Of a DNA stretch of 64,000 nucleotides, positions 1 through 9,986 are shown in pieces. The stretch comes from Psychrobacter sp. Pi2-1. Lineage in GTDB: Bacteria; Pseudomonadota; Gammaproteobacteria; Pseudomonadales; Moraxellaceae. Every line of letters begins with the position of its first letter. Position 1 is the stretch's first letter. The position numbers and the translations under genes are program-made. The stretch lies in NCBI RefSeq assembly GCF_904846645.1, contig NZ_CAJHBO010000007.1, positions 62,001-126,000 on the forward strand. The letters are read 5' to 3'. The notes beneath the pieces were generated by a model. That model was given only the letters and a program-made list of their open reading frames with translations. It did no database searches and was not told where the DNA came from.

Positions 1-544
1 GACACGCGATAAAGACGCACTGACAGACGAAGGGGTATCAGAGGTAATGGCTGAGCTCTCTAAACAGTTTGACTATATTATTTGTGACTCGCCTGCCGGT
101 ATCGAGCGCGGTGCACAGCTAGCGATGTATCATGCAGATGAAGCTATTATTGTCACCAACCCTGAGATCTCTTCAGTGCGTGACTCAGATAGAATCATCG
201 GCATTCTGCAAAGTCAGACGAAAAAAGTAGAAGAGAACCAAGGGACTGTTCGCGAGCATTTGATTATCACTCGTTATAATCCTGAACGTGCGGCTGCCAA
301 TGAGATGATGGATATCGATACTATCTCGAACGATATCCTAAAAGTTCCACTACTTGGTGTTGTTCCTGAGAGCCATTCAGTGCTCGAAGCGTCCAACCAT
401 GGCGAACCAGTTATTCATTATACCGACTCTGTTGCTGGTCAATGTTATGAAGACATTGTCGCCCGTTTCTTGGGTGAAGAGCGTCCACTACGTCATATTG
501 ACGTGAAGAAAAAGAGTCTATTACAGCGCTGGTTTGGGGGATAA
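1..544 (+). CDS. minD: Septum site-determining protein MinD (C-terminal part, 5' end outside window)
   Basis: MinD is a membrane-associated ATPase that, with MinC and MinE, keeps the division septum at mid-cell. The frame is open from base 2, so the gene starts upstream of the window. The first residues read [12 protein letters not shown], followed by the conserved segment [16 protein letters not shown] that holds the deviant-Walker B region. The C-terminus ends in a basic amphipathic stretch ([12 protein letters not shown]) of the kind that forms the MinD membrane-targeting helix. The Walker A motif lies outside the window. The stop codon overlaps the first base of minE, the usual min operon layout. 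Identification is secure; only the 5' part is missing. Confidence 0.97.
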   Translation, partial: TRDKDALTDEGVSEVMAELSKQFDYIICDSPAGIERGAQLAMYHADEAIIVTNPEISSVRDSDRIIGILQSQTKKVEENQGTVREHLIITRYNPERAAANEMMDIDTISNDILKVPLLGVVPESHSVLEASNHGEPVIHYTDSVAGQCYEDIVARFLGEERPLRHIDVKKKSLLQRWFGG

Positions 545-837
545 TGATGACTAAGAAAAAAGGATTTTGGAGTAGCCTATTTGGTACTGACGACAACAGT
601 AACGCAGGTAGCGCAAATTTAGCAACTGAGCGTTTAAAAGTTATCGTTGCTAGCGAAAACAGATTGAACAATCGACTAACGGTTGATCGTATCGAAAAAA
701 TGAAACGTGAAATTTTAGAAGTCGTGAACAAATACGTTAACGGTGTGCAGATTGATGATGTCAATATCAACCATCGTTCTGAAGACAGCTTAGATGTGTT
801 AGAGATGAATATCAATTTGCCTGAGCATAAGAAATAG
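544..837 (+). CDS. minE: Cell division topological specificity factor MinE
   Basis: MinE stimulates the MinD ATPase and drives pole-to-pole oscillation of the MinCD inhibitor. The protein is 97 residues, slightly longer than the usual 85-90. It opens with a basic/aromatic membrane-binding N-terminus ([11 protein letters not shown]). The MinD-binding helix region follows ([14 protein letters not shown]), then the dimerisation domain with the typical segment [13 protein letters not shown]. Two ATG codons lie in tandem (544 and 547), the first overlapping the minD stop by one base, so the genes are translationally coupled. A strong bidirectional terminator follows 33 bases after the stop. Confidence 0.97.
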   Translation: MMTKKKGFWSSLFGTDDNSNAGSANLATERLKVIVASENRLNNRLTVDRIEKMKREILEVVNKYVNGVQIDDVNINHRSEDSLDVLEMNINLPEHKK

Positions 838-870
838 CATTCTAACAGTACGTATTTCTACAATGAATGA

Positions 871-902
871 AAAAAGCCCCAAGTTTGATACTTGGGGCTT
901 TT
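871..902. terminator. Bidirectional intrinsic terminator between minE and the cytochrome b561 gene
   Basis: A perfect stem (AAAAGCCCCAAG / CTTGGGGCTTTT) with a seven-base loop, flanked by A and T tracts, lies between the convergent minE and cytochrome b561 genes. It can serve both strands. Confidence 0.9.
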
Positions 903-914
903 AATGTTTATCGA

Positions 915-1442
915 TTATTTCATACGGGCAATAAGGTTGTCCTTCTTGATAAACTGATGGTATAGCGCGGCGGCTATATGCAAGACCGTAAAACCAATAA
1001 TCATTGGCCAAATAATCTCAGTATGCAAGTTATTGTAAAAACGAGCCAAGCTTCTATCTGGGGTTACGAATACAGGGATCTGAAAGATACCGAAAATATC
1101 AACCGGTCGACCGCCATATACTGCCATCAATAAGCCAACCAGTGGCATAGCAATCAGTATGGCATAGAGAGCAAAATGTGACAGCTGTGATACGAGCGTT
1201 TGCCATTTTGGCATGGCTAGCGGTGGTGGTGCCTTAGTAAAAACGCGGTTGATGACTCGGGCAATCATCCAAAATAATAAGCTCACGCCGAACGCTTTAT
1301 GGTATCCAATAAACACATTACTATCTAAATTCTCATATAGCAGTATCATTATCCATATGGTTAACAGTAAGGCTGCACTAATCCAATGAAAAATACGGCT
1401 ACTAACCGACCACTTTGATACATTCGAGTTGGCATTATTCAT
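915..1442 (-). CDS. Cytochrome b561 family membrane protein
   Basis: Small di-heme cytochrome b561 of the bacterial CybB/YodB type, which moves electrons between quinol and other acceptors in the inner membrane. The 175-residue protein has four predicted transmembrane helices. Histidines lie where heme ligands are expected: RIFHW near residue 18, GYHKAFG near 48, LSHFALY near 88, and a LHIAAALYHQF segment in the last helix. The length fits the family. It stands alone, convergent with minE and upstream of nothing obviously redox-related, so the physiological partner cannot be told. No strong ribosome site precedes the ATG. Confidence 0.88.
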   Translation of the reverse strand: MNNANSNVSKWSVSSRIFHWISAALLLTIWIMILLYENLDSNVFIGYHKAFGVSLLFWMIARVINRVFTKAPPPLAMPKWQTLVSQLSHFALYAILIAMPLVGLLMAVYGGRPVDIFGIFQIPVFVTPDRSLARFYNNLHTEIIWPMIIGFTVLHIAAALYHQFIKKDNLIARMK

Positions 1443-1580
1443 GAGTGACTCTACTACCTTTATCAGGAATTATCTCTAATCGATTTTATAAGCCAGCTAA
1501 TGCTCTTCAATAGATGAAGTCATTAATATTACTGGCTTACTATTTATAGAATGGAGAATACCTTAAATAACGATAAGAAT

Positions 1581-2078
1581 CTAGCTATCCGAATCAATCA
1601 GGTGATGGGCAATTTTATCCAAATCTGGCACTAAGTATAGCTCGTCATCAATCATCACTGTTTGATATAGGTAGGATGAGACGTCATTTTTATCAAAATA
1701 CTCTTCCCTACCTTCGATATTAGCACCACTAAATTGTTCCGGTGTCTCTACATCTTTCACTTCAGAAATTCGTGCTTGCAGCTGACGCAAGTCACCTGCC
1801 GTTTGTAAGGCAAATCGGTGATCAGTCGTATTACCTTCCAAAACAATCATTTTGTCTGGAGCATGATCTTGCAGTAGCAAATGAAATACAGCCAAATCTT
1901 GTTGTTGCCAATCGTATCTAGAAACCTGCTGCTGGGACTCATTCACACTCAAAATTAGGCTGCTTGGAATGATCCAGTCCGGCTGGTTAGCTGCTGGAAC
2001 AATAGTAACGTCAAGCATACCGTTGTTGGTAGTCAACAGACTCACAGCCTCAAACGAATGTTTTAAAATTTGTGTCAT
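1581..2078 (-). CDS. chpC: ChpC-like CheW-domain chemotaxis accessory protein
   Basis: Last gene of the Pil-Chp operon, directly downstream of chpB (17-base gap). In Pseudomonas aeruginosa the gene at this place, chpC, encodes a second CheW-like adaptor that can couple additional receptors to the ChpA kinase. The 165-residue protein has an N-terminal region with a CheW-like beta pattern (IIPSSLILSVNES) and a C-terminal acidic segment ending YLVPDLDKIAHHLID. Sequence similarity to CheW is weak by eye, so the name rests largely on position and size. The start is the ATG at 2078 with a GAGTGACGT purine stretch before it. It could alternatively be an unrelated lineage-specific protein. Confidence 0.6.
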   Translation of the reverse strand: MTQILKHSFEAVSLLTTNNGMLDVTIVPAANQPDWIIPSSLILSVNESQQQVSRYDWQQQDLAVFHLLLQDHAPDKMIVLEGNTTDHRFALQTAGDLRQLQARISEVKDVETPEQFSGANIEGREEYFDKNDVSSYLYQTVMIDDELYLVPDLDKIAHHLIDSDS

Positions 2079-2095
2079 ACGTCACTCGCAATAAG

Positions 2096-3091
2096 TTAAT
2101 GTGAACGGCTAGCTGCCCTTTCACCAATGTAATCGGTTAGTTTTCTTGCTAAATCGGTAGGGCTACCAACAAAATTGCAATACCCTGAGTCAATGATAGC
2201 CTGAGGTTGACTTGGACATGCGCTCAAGCTCGGATCTTGTGCCCATAATTGACTGTTATTGTCTTGGATTAAGTCTAGATACTGAGAGCCATCATTACCC
2301 ATACCTGAAAATATAATATTAATAAGCTCGCTACCATGAACATCGCTGGTATTTTTGAGCAGCTGCCCAATTGCAGGCTTATATTCACCATGCCAATCTT
2401 GATCCAATAGTATCACGCGACCTGTTGAATCACAGACAACCTGCTTATCAATAGGTACTATCAGACACTCTCCTGCTCGTAATCGCTGTGAAGAAGCGAT
2501 AATCTTACAGCGCCAGTCATTATGACGATTAAGTATGCGGGGCAACGTACCAATCATAGCCTGATTAAAATGATGCGCCAATAAAATACAAATTGGCAGT
2601 GTGGCTGGCACATTATCTAAAAACTCTTTTACCGCGCTAGGACCACCCATAGAGGCACCCAAAAATACGACATAATGCCAGTCAGTGTCAGCTCTTTTGT
2701 AAGCTGGAGCATCTACCAGTGTTGGCAAGTCAAGCAGTTGAGCAAATTTACGCTTTAACTTACGTTGCCACTTTGCATATTCTTGGGATTCGTTTAGATA
2801 CGGTGCTTGACTGAAGCCCACCAGTACTGCTGCTGGTTTGGATGCCACCGTCGCTATTGCCACACTGTCATCATAATCACTGTCTATCAGCCAAATATCG
2901 ATAGCTGAATTAGAAAGCTCACCTGTTTCCTGCCACTGTGCTCGTGACACACAGCCGACCAGCATAAAGCCGAACCCACGTACCGTATCTGAAAAAGCCA
3001 TGCGCTGACGATGGTCTTCTGCCACCACCATCACTTTAATATCATTTTTATTTTTTTTTCGCAGCGCTAAAACACGTGCATTATCCTTCAT
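2096..3091 (-). CDS. chpB: ChpB, CheB-type receptor methylesterase of the Pil-Chp system
   Basis: Removes methyl groups from the PilJ receptor, opposing PilK. The C-terminal half (about residues 139-325) is a CheB catalytic domain with the Ser-His-Asp triad visible: S147 in GASMGG, H173 in LLAHHFN, D267 in SGMGNDG. The N-terminal part (18-125) resembles a response-regulator receiver but is degenerate: an aspartate is present (D70 in WLIDSD), yet the conserved acidic pair and the lysine motif are not evident. The gene starts 11 bases inside the end of chpA, so the two are translationally coupled. The length of 331 residues fits ChpB. Confidence 0.9.
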   Translation of the reverse strand: MKDNARVLALRKKNKNDIKVMVVAEDHRQRMAFSDTVRGFGFMLVGCVSRAQWQETGELSNSAIDIWLIDSDYDDSVAIATVASKPAAVLVGFSQAPYLNESQEYAKWQRKLKRKFAQLLDLPTLVDAPAYKRADTDWHYVVFLGASMGGPSAVKEFLDNVPATLPICILLAHHFNQAMIGTLPRILNRHNDWRCKIIASSQRLRAGECLIVPIDKQVVCDSTGRVILLDQDWHGEYKPAIGQLLKNTSDVHGSELINIIFSGMGNDGSQYLDLIQDNNSQLWAQDPSLSACPSQPQAIIDSGYCNFVGSPTDLARKLTDYIGERAASRSH

Positions 3092-6000
3092 TAGTCAGGC
3101 TGACCCCTTCACCTAGTAATTTTTGCATTTTATCAAGTAGATCTTTTTCTTGGAATGGTTTACCCATATAGTCATTCACACCAATCTCCAAGGCACGCTC
3201 ACGATGCTTTTCGCCAGTACGTGACGTTATCATAATAATCGGAATTTGCTTTAGACGACTATTATGTCGGACTTGAGTGGCGACCTCGAAGCCGTCCATA
3301 CGAGGCATTTCGATATCAAGCAATATCATATCTGGTGTCATATCTTGCAATATCTCAATTGCGTCAATACCATCTTTAGCGACTGCCACATTGAACCCTT
3401 GGCGCTCTAAGAAACGTGAGGTTACTTTACGTACCGTCACGGAGTCATCGACGACTAAAATGGTAGATTTAGACTCTATACGTCCTCTCTTCGCATCAGC
3501 AGCTTTCGTAATATTCTTGACCAATTGCGCATTACGCATAAGAGCGATCAGATCTAAGATGAGCATGACCGAGCCATCACCCATGATAGTAGCAGCTGAA
3601 ACTCCTGGAATATTTGATAATTGTTGGCCTAGAGGTTTGACAACAACTTCTATGCGCGAACCTGCAATCTGATCCACTTGCAAAGCAATATTCTGTCCGG
3701 TACGATTTTTAATAATGATAAGCGGTAAGCTAGTATTGGTATTTACGACCAACTCATTTAACTTATTACCCGATAAGATTTCATTTAGATAGCGTACTCG
3801 ATACTCAGTGTCTTCGAAATTTAATGTAGCATCATTTGATTGATAGTAGTCATAGAGCTTCTCTGGATTCACTCGAACCACGCGCTCAATCTGTACCAAT
3901 GGAATCGCATAGTAGCGATCTGCAGCACGAACAACCAATGCGTCAGACACGGCTACCGTCAATGGTAGGCGCATTGTGAAACTTGAGCCTTTACCCAACT
4001 CTGAAACGACGGATACTGAGCCACCTAGTTGACGAATTTCACTAATAACAACGTCCATACCAACGCCGCGTCCAGAGATCTGAGTCACTTGCTGACTAGT
4101 ACTCAATCCAGCGTTGAAGATGTATTGCATAATATCAAGGTCTGACAGACTATTATCATCTGCATCAATTAGACCCTGAGAGATGGCTTTGCTACGTACC
4201 GCTTCAACATCAATGCCTCGCCCATCATCTGTTAATTGGATGACGATCTCACTACCTTCACGATGTACCTCAAGAGTAATACGACCGCTGCGCTCTTTGC
4301 CTGACTTTAGACGGGTCGACGTGGTTTCAATACCATGGTCGACAGCATTACGTAACATATGCTCAAGCGGTGAAGTAATGCGCTCTAGGATGGTTCTATC
4401 CATCTCGTCGTCAGCATTAATAATAGTCAGTTCAACAGACTTATTAAGCTCATTAGCTGTTTGACGTACGATACGTTCTAGACGTGGCGTCAAGCGCGTA
4501 AATGGCACCATACGTGAATTCATCAAGCCGTCTTGCAGTTCAGTCTGGGTACGAGACAACTGTAGCAGCAGGCTTTCGCTATCACGGGTCTTTTCTAATA
4601 ATGTATGGTTAATATCAACCAAATCCGAGGCCGACTCTGTTAAAGATTTAGATAGCTGATTCAAAGATGAGTATTGATCCATCTCTAGAGGGTCAAAGTC
4701 TTCATTATCGATGAGTTCCTCATCTATCTGAGACAGAATCTGTGCTTCTAGCTCGATCTCCATACGACGTAGCTGATCTGCCAAGCGTTGTACTGTCGTA
4801 CCCATCTCTTCAATACTGTTTGTTAAACTACTGATACCCATATCGATACGAGCACGGTTAATCGCTGACTCACCAGATAAATTAATCATGTGCTCAATCA
4901 AACCACCTGAGATACGAATCATCTCATTGCTACTAGCGCTCTGATCTTCCTCATGAGTATCTCTAAGCATAGACGGCATTTCACTGATATCTTTTGCAAG
5001 ATACTGCGAATCTTGGTTTTCTTTGGCAATCAAGATTGCTTCACGCTGGGCTTGTAGAGACTCTTTAGGTATCGTTTTTAGGCTATCAGGGTTTCTACCA
5101 AACTGCTCCAACGCTTCAATCAACAACGTAGGCGTCGGTGGGTTAACATGTTGTTGAAGAATAAATACTGCATCAGCTAGCCAGTCATGACTTGCAACCA
5201 GCAACTCTAATACTTTTTTGGTGGCTGGACGCCGATTACTGACAAAATCAGTATAGACTGATTCCATTTCGTGAGCTAAGTCAGCGATACCAGAGGCAGT
5301 GACCATGCGTGCGCCACCCTTTATGGTATGCAAGTCACGTTGGAGTGCTTGTAACGCTGTGGTATTACTCGTGTCTTTTAAGAACAAGTGCAGATACTTA
5401 TTACGATTAGTAAGCTCTTCTGCTTCTTCTAAAAATACTGCTAATATATCAGGATCAGGCAATCCATTGGCCCATGATTGCTTAATCATGCTATCCAGAC
5501 TTAGGGTACTCAATACCTCATTATTACTGTCAACAACATTGGCAGCAATACTACGCTCTGTAGGGGCAAAATGATTTTTTGGTACTGGTATGACTAGATC
5601 GACTACCTCTGGTAACGTTTTTGCTTTTTCAAGCTGGCGCAACTGTTCAATTAGCTCTGGAGTAAAGAAAGATTTCTTATGACTCACAATATGCATCACT
5701 TGTAGTGACATCGTGTCTTGCACCATTTGCATGATTTCAAGCCACTGCGCAGTTGGCGCTCTTCGGTTCTCTACAAACGACTCGTAGACACTTTCTGCTT
5801 CGTGAGTCAAATCACCAATACTACGGATACCAGCCATCCGTGCACCGCCTTTAATCGTGTGCAAATGACGCTGTAAAACTTTCAGCGCATTGATATTGGT
5901 GATATCGGCACGCCACTTATTGAAACTTTCATCTAGTGCAGTATCAAGCTCTTGAGCTTCTTCTAAAAATATTTCTAACAGCTCGGCATCAGTATCAATA

Positions 6001-9000
6001 GTCTCAAACTGTAGCTCAGCTGCTGGAACAACTTTAACGGTGAAGCCAACGTCCTCGTTCTCATCCCTTTCTTGATAAATACTCTGTAAATCATCAATGA
6101 CTTGTTTATCTATTTTTAAGGAGGTACTTCCAGCTAAGGCATCAAACAAGCCAATCAGCTGAGCATGACCTGCATGCAATATCGCTTGAATGTCTTGATT
6201 TTGAGCTATATCAATATGATTACTCAAATAACGATACGCATGACCCAGCTCATCTAAAATCGTGACGAATTTTGGAAATGCTTGCGCCTTTTCCTTAAGA
6301 GAAGCTATTTGTGAAACTTGCTGCTCTATATAGCCTTGAATATGCTCTATTTCAGTATGATTCAACGCATCATCTAACTCCCACTCAGCATCGAGTAACG
6401 TATCAATATTACTGTCTAATAACTCTTCTATCGTCGGTTTCTTATTTGTCATGACGGTAGTGTCATTAGCCACGTATTGCTCACCAAGCATGGCTTGCAA
6501 TGACGCTATATCATGCTGACTCTGCGACCCATCGTCCTCTGCTGATACATCGTGCTGCTCTATATTTTGCTTATAGTTATTTAGATAACCCTCTATTAAT
6601 GTGGCTGACTGGGCCAATGCTGCTAGGTGCTGAGCATTCATGCCTATATCTTGTTGTTGTAATGACTCCAAGCTATGCTCGATGGTCGCACTGACTTCGC
6701 TGATAGCGGCCAAAGCACTAGAACCCGAAGCACCGCGCAAAGTATGAAATGCGCGTACGATTTCATCTGTGATTTCTATAAAATTTTGCTCTCTGTTGTC
6801 TTTGACAAACTGTTCGATACAGTCAAGCAACTCTTCTGCTTCATCAATAAAGATCTTACAAAATGCTTTTTCTTCTTCAGTTTGAGGGGTAAGAACAACC
6901 GCTGCCTCTGCCATTTTTTCATTGACCGAATGAAAAGTCTGCAAGGTAGAGTCTATAGCTTCATTACTATTGTCATCATAAGCATTGCCAGTCTCAGCCG
7001 TATCAGACCATGGCGTCTTTTCTTCCATCTCATCTATAGAACTATCTATTGATTGTGCAAACAAAGCAGAGTAGCTAAATTCATTCCCCTGCTGTTTGCT
7101 ATACGCATCAGCACACGCAATCCACACTGGAACAACAGCTGGATAGTCTTGAGTACCCTGTTCAAATGCTATGAGCATATCAGGATAAGCTGCCAGCACA
7201 TCTGCAATCAGTTGACGCATATCAGCTGAGATAGCGATGCTGTTATCTAAGACACGGTTAAGCATGTTTTCTATAGACCATGCTAGTTCAGCTGTATAGT
7301 TAGCGCCTACCATACGGCCCGAACCTTTTAAGGTATGGAAACCACGGCGGATATCTTTCAAGCCATCTAGATCGGTCGAATTTTTCTGCCAGCTTTCATA
7401 TAACGGTACAACTTCTGCCAATACTTCATTGGCCTCTTCTATAAATATCTCTTTGATATCAGGATCTGCATCGTCGGCATCAGCTGGTAGCTGATTAGTC
7501 TCTTTAATAAAAGGTGCAAGACTCTCTGGAATATCCAATGTAGATAAATATTCGTTGATATTTGCGTCTTTGTTATTCAAGTCAGTAACCAACTCGGTAC
7601 TATCGTTATTAGAATCTTTAACAGCCTCATCAATTTCTAGTAAAGATTTTTCTAATTCAACATCATTTGACATAACTTCTTTAGGAGTAAGTTCAGCTAG
7701 CGTCAGTCCAGTGTTCACAGGCTGCTGACTCATAAGATTACTACTTTGTAAAATAGTAATAGCAGGATCAAAGCTTGGTGGTCGCTGAGCTAAAAAATCT
7801 GCTAACAATGTTGGTAGATTTTTTGTAGTTTCAACCACTAGATTTACAACATCATCTGTTACTGGCAATGTTTTATCTAATAAACGATTGAGCAGGTTTT
7901 CAATTGACCATGCTGTCTCACTGATACTGAAGGCACCAACCATACGACCTGAGCCTTTTAGAGTATGAAAACCTCTACGCACTTCAGTCAATGGTGTTAG
8001 ATCCTGAGAATCTTGCGCCCAGATAGGAAGGAAATCTTCAAGATCAGTAATAATTTCAGTCACTTCTTCAATAAAGATATCATGGACATCTTCATCTGTT
8101 TCAAAGTTATCAGGCTTTACGTGTTCACGAGCCTGCTTTAGTGCATCACTTTCATTACTATTAGACAGACTCACACTATCTGGTTCAACTACACTCTCAT
8201 CGCCCACATTGATAACAGGGCTAATCTCGCCATTATCATCGTAACGTACAACATTCGTCGCGGCTGACTCTTGAGCGAACACAGTTTCGTTAAGCGTTTC
8301 TGGTAAATCGATATCAGTATCAAGAAGCTGTGTTGCTCTAGCCGTATGTTCATTTGCTAAAGTAAGCAACTGCTGGTCAAAAACCTGCTGTGCAAGATAA
8401 TCGAGTAATAGCTCAATAGACGTTAAGCTTTCAGCCAACGCTTGCACCAAACTCCAGCTCGGAGTAGTAATATTACGAGTAGTTAACTGTGCAAATAGAC
8501 TACCTATATCATCCATTGTATGACGAATTTCTGGCAATTCCATATCGTCAAAGGCTTGACCAATACTGGTAAACACAGTAGACGCTGGCAATAACCCAAT
8601 ATCTTGATGCTGTATATAATCGTTGAAATTTTGCTTTATCTCTTCTACTGCAATTCGAAGCTCACGTAGGCCATCGTCGGTAGGAATACGGCCATGCTTA
8701 CCTGCTAATTCTGCCTCGTTACTACTTATCACTTCAGGCACAGTAGCAAAAGAGGTCGCATCACCAATCTTAAGAGAAATAGTTTGTTCAGTACTATAAA
8801 TAGCGTTGTATAACTCTTGCAGCTTGCGTTCAATTTGCCACTGCTCTTGCGCAAAACTTGTTTCTGATACGAGAGACTGTTTCAAATCTGCAAGGATTGA
8901 TTCCACCTGAGACACATAGTAAGTCCAGCCTCGGTTTTTGAGCTGTTCTTTGATATGTTGTAAAGGAGCTACTAAGCTATCTGGCTCATCCAGCTTAAAA

Positions 9001-9956
9001 ATAAGCGCATCAAGCTGAGTTAATAATTGCGGTAAAAAACGAGACGCTGTCGTAGTACTTTGAGATACTTTATCCAAAATAGACTGCGTACGTTTGCTAC
9101 TGTGCGCTAGATAACTCAATTCGACATAGATTGCGGTGGTCAATCTTACAACTATAGTTGAAGGTACTTCATTTGATTGGGTACAAGATTCGATAACTTG
9201 ATCAAGCTGACCTAATAATGGGGCATAACGCTCAGGAAGCGGCGTCTCGTTTTGGGCCAGATCGCTTAGCAATAACTCAGTCATACACCATAATCTTTGT
9301 AAATTATTATCTTGTGTTGTCTGCCTGAGATACTGACTGGCTTTTTCTAAGGTATTGAGTGCTGACGACTGATTTGTATTAGTGATCAGTAATGCTTGTA
9401 CTTGCTGACGCCATACGAGTAGCAACTGCTGACACTGTTCACTTGTCAAGCTAGCGATAACTTGTTCTGTCGGAACGGCCGCTTCAATACTATTGACGAT
9501 ATTCTCGTTATTCGCATGAACATTTGCATATTCATGCTGAATATCACTAACGTTTACAAGAATGTCAGTTTCTATTTCTCGTTGAGACAGGGCTTGGGTC
9601 AGCTCATCAACGGCCCTATTTATCAGCTCTATATGATAAATTCCTGTACGCGCATACTGATTAACCTCTCGTTGCAATAATCGATGAGAGAACTGACCTA
9701 TACGGTGCTCTCTAATAGAAAAATCATCACAATTTCGTAATCCTGCGAGTTGACTCAATTTACTAGCAACATCTGCGAGTAAAGGAAGTTTAAGCATGAT
9801 GAGCGCACCACTAATCTGATGATAACTTGATATCAGTTGCTCATGGTTGATGCTAGATTCACCTAATTGCCAACCATCAGATATCTGTGTTAACTGCTGA
9901 TTGAATAATGGTAGCAACCATTGAAACGTCACTATGTCATTGGACTGGTTTTTCAT
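3081..9956 (-). CDS. chpA: ChpA/PilL hybrid chemotaxis histidine kinase with multiple Hpt domains and receiver
   Basis: Central kinase of the Pil-Chp system, which controls type IV pilus extension/retraction and twitching. In this 2291-residue protein I count five canonical Hpt sites with phosphorylatable histidines: H664 and H874 in near-identical FHTLKGSGRMVGA motifs, H1071 (FHTLRGASG), H1366 and H1543 (LHTIKGGARM). An N-terminal segment (YHQISGALIML, near residue 45) looks like a degenerate Hpt. Then come the CheA dimerisation region, an ATPase domain with N-box HMLRNAVDHGIE (near 1865) and G-box GRGIDV/GRGVGMDV, a CheW-like domain, and a C-terminal receiver with phosphoacceptor D2214 (LLDIEMPRMDG) and YMGKPF. 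The P. aeruginosa protein is about 2470 residues, so this one is slightly shorter. The start ATG has AGGATAAACCT before it. pilK lies 30 bases upstream, and chpB overlaps the end. Confidence 0.96.
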   Translation of the reverse strand: MKNQSNDIVTFQWLLPLFNQQLTQISDGWQLGESSINHEQLISSYHQISGALIMLKLPLLADVASKLSQLAGLRNCDDFSIREHRIGQFSHRLLQREVNQYARTGIYHIELINRAVDELTQALSQREIETDILVNVSDIQHEYANVHANNENIVNSIEAAVPTEQVIASLTSEQCQQLLLVWRQQVQALLITNTNQSSALNTLEKASQYLRQTTQDNNLQRLWCMTELLLSDLAQNETPLPERYAPLLGQLDQVIESCTQSNEVPSTIVVRLTTAIYVELSYLAHSSKRTQSILDKVSQSTTTASRFLPQLLTQLDALIFKLDEPDSLVAPLQHIKEQLKNRGWTYYVSQVESILADLKQSLVSETSFAQEQWQIERKLQELYNAIYSTEQTISLKIGDATSFATVPEVISSNEAELAGKHGRIPTDDGLRELRIAVEEIKQNFNDYIQHQDIGLLPASTVFTSIGQAFDDMELPEIRHTMDDIGSLFAQLTTRNITTPSWSLVQALAESLTSIELLLDYLAQQVFDQQLLTLANEHTARATQLLDTDIDLPETLNETVFAQESAATNVVRYDDNGEISPVINVGDESVVEPDSVSLSNSNESDALKQAREHVKPDNFETDEDVHDIFIEEVTEIITDLEDFLPIWAQDSQDLTPLTEVRRGFHTLKGSGRMVGAFSISETAWSIENLLNRLLDKTLPVTDDVVNLVVETTKNLPTLLADFLAQRPPSFDPAITILQSSNLMSQQPVNTGLTLAELTPKEVMSNDVELEKSLLEIDEAVKDSNNDSTELVTDLNNKDANINEYLSTLDIPESLAPFIKETNQLPADADDADPDIKEIFIEEANEVLAEVVPLYESWQKNSTDLDGLKDIRRGFHTLKGSGRMVGANYTAELAWSIENMLNRVLDNSIAISADMRQLIADVLAAYPDMLIAFEQGTQDYPAVVPVWIACADAYSKQQGNEFSYSALFAQSIDSSIDEMEEKTPWSDTAETGNAYDDNSNEAIDSTLQTFHSVNEKMAEAAVVLTPQTEEEKAFCKIFIDEAEELLDCIEQFVKDNREQNFIEITDEIVRAFHTLRGASGSSALAAISEVSATIEHSLESLQQQDIGMNAQHLAALAQSATLIEGYLNNYKQNIEQHDVSAEDDGSQSQHDIASLQAMLGEQYVANDTTVMTNKKPTIEELLDSNIDTLLDAEWELDDALNHTEIEHIQGYIEQQVSQIASLKEKAQAFPKFVTILDELGHAYRYLSNHIDIAQNQDIQAILHAGHAQLIGLFDALAGSTSLKIDKQVIDDLQSIYQERDENEDVGFTVKVVPAAELQFETIDTDAELLEIFLEEAQELDTALDESFNKWRADITNINALKVLQRHLHTIKGGARMAGIRSIGDLTHEAESVYESFVENRRAPTAQWLEIMQMVQDTMSLQVMHIVSHKKSFFTPELIEQLRQLEKAKTLPEVVDLVIPVPKNHFAPTERSIAANVVDSNNEVLSTLSLDSMIKQSWANGLPDPDILAVFLEEAEELTNRNKYLHLFLKDTSNTTALQALQRDLHTIKGGARMVTASGIADLAHEMESVYTDFVSNRRPATKKVLELLVASHDWLADAVFILQQHVNPPTPTLLIEALEQFGRNPDSLKTIPKESLQAQREAILIAKENQDSQYLAKDISEMPSMLRDTHEEDQSASSNEMIRISGGLIEHMINLSGESAINRARIDMGISSLTNSIEEMGTTVQRLADQLRRMEIELEAQILSQIDEELIDNEDFDPLEMDQYSSLNQLSKSLTESASDLVDINHTLLEKTRDSESLLLQLSRTQTELQDGLMNSRMVPFTRLTPRLERIVRQTANELNKSVELTIINADDEMDRTILERITSPLEHMLRNAVDHGIETTSTRLKSGKERSGRITLEVHREGSEIVIQLTDDGRGIDVEAVRSKAISQGLIDADDNSLSDLDIMQYIFNAGLSTSQQVTQISGRGVGMDVVISEIRQLGGSVSVVSELGKGSSFTMRLPLTVAVSDALVVRAADRYYAIPLVQIERVVRVNPEKLYDYYQSNDATLNFEDTEYRVRYLNEILSGNKLNELVVNTNTSLPLIIIKNRTGQNIALQVDQIAGSRIEVVVKPLGQQLSNIPGVSAATIMGDGSVMLILDLIALMRNAQLVKNITKAADAKRGRIESKSTILVVDDSVTVRKVTSRFLERQGFNVAVAKDGIDAIEILQDMTPDMILLDIEMPRMDGFEVATQVRHNSRLKQIPIIMITSRTGEKHRERALEIGVNDYMGKPFQEKDLLDKMQKLLGEGVSLTNEG

Positions 9957-9986
9957 AGGTTTATCCTAACTCGTCTATGCACTAAT

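Noticed and set aside
3277..7052. Plus-strand open frames inside chpA (for example 3277-3672, 4183-4464, 6675-7052)
   Set aside because: They are antisense shadows of the strongly conserved chpA coding sequence and have no family features.
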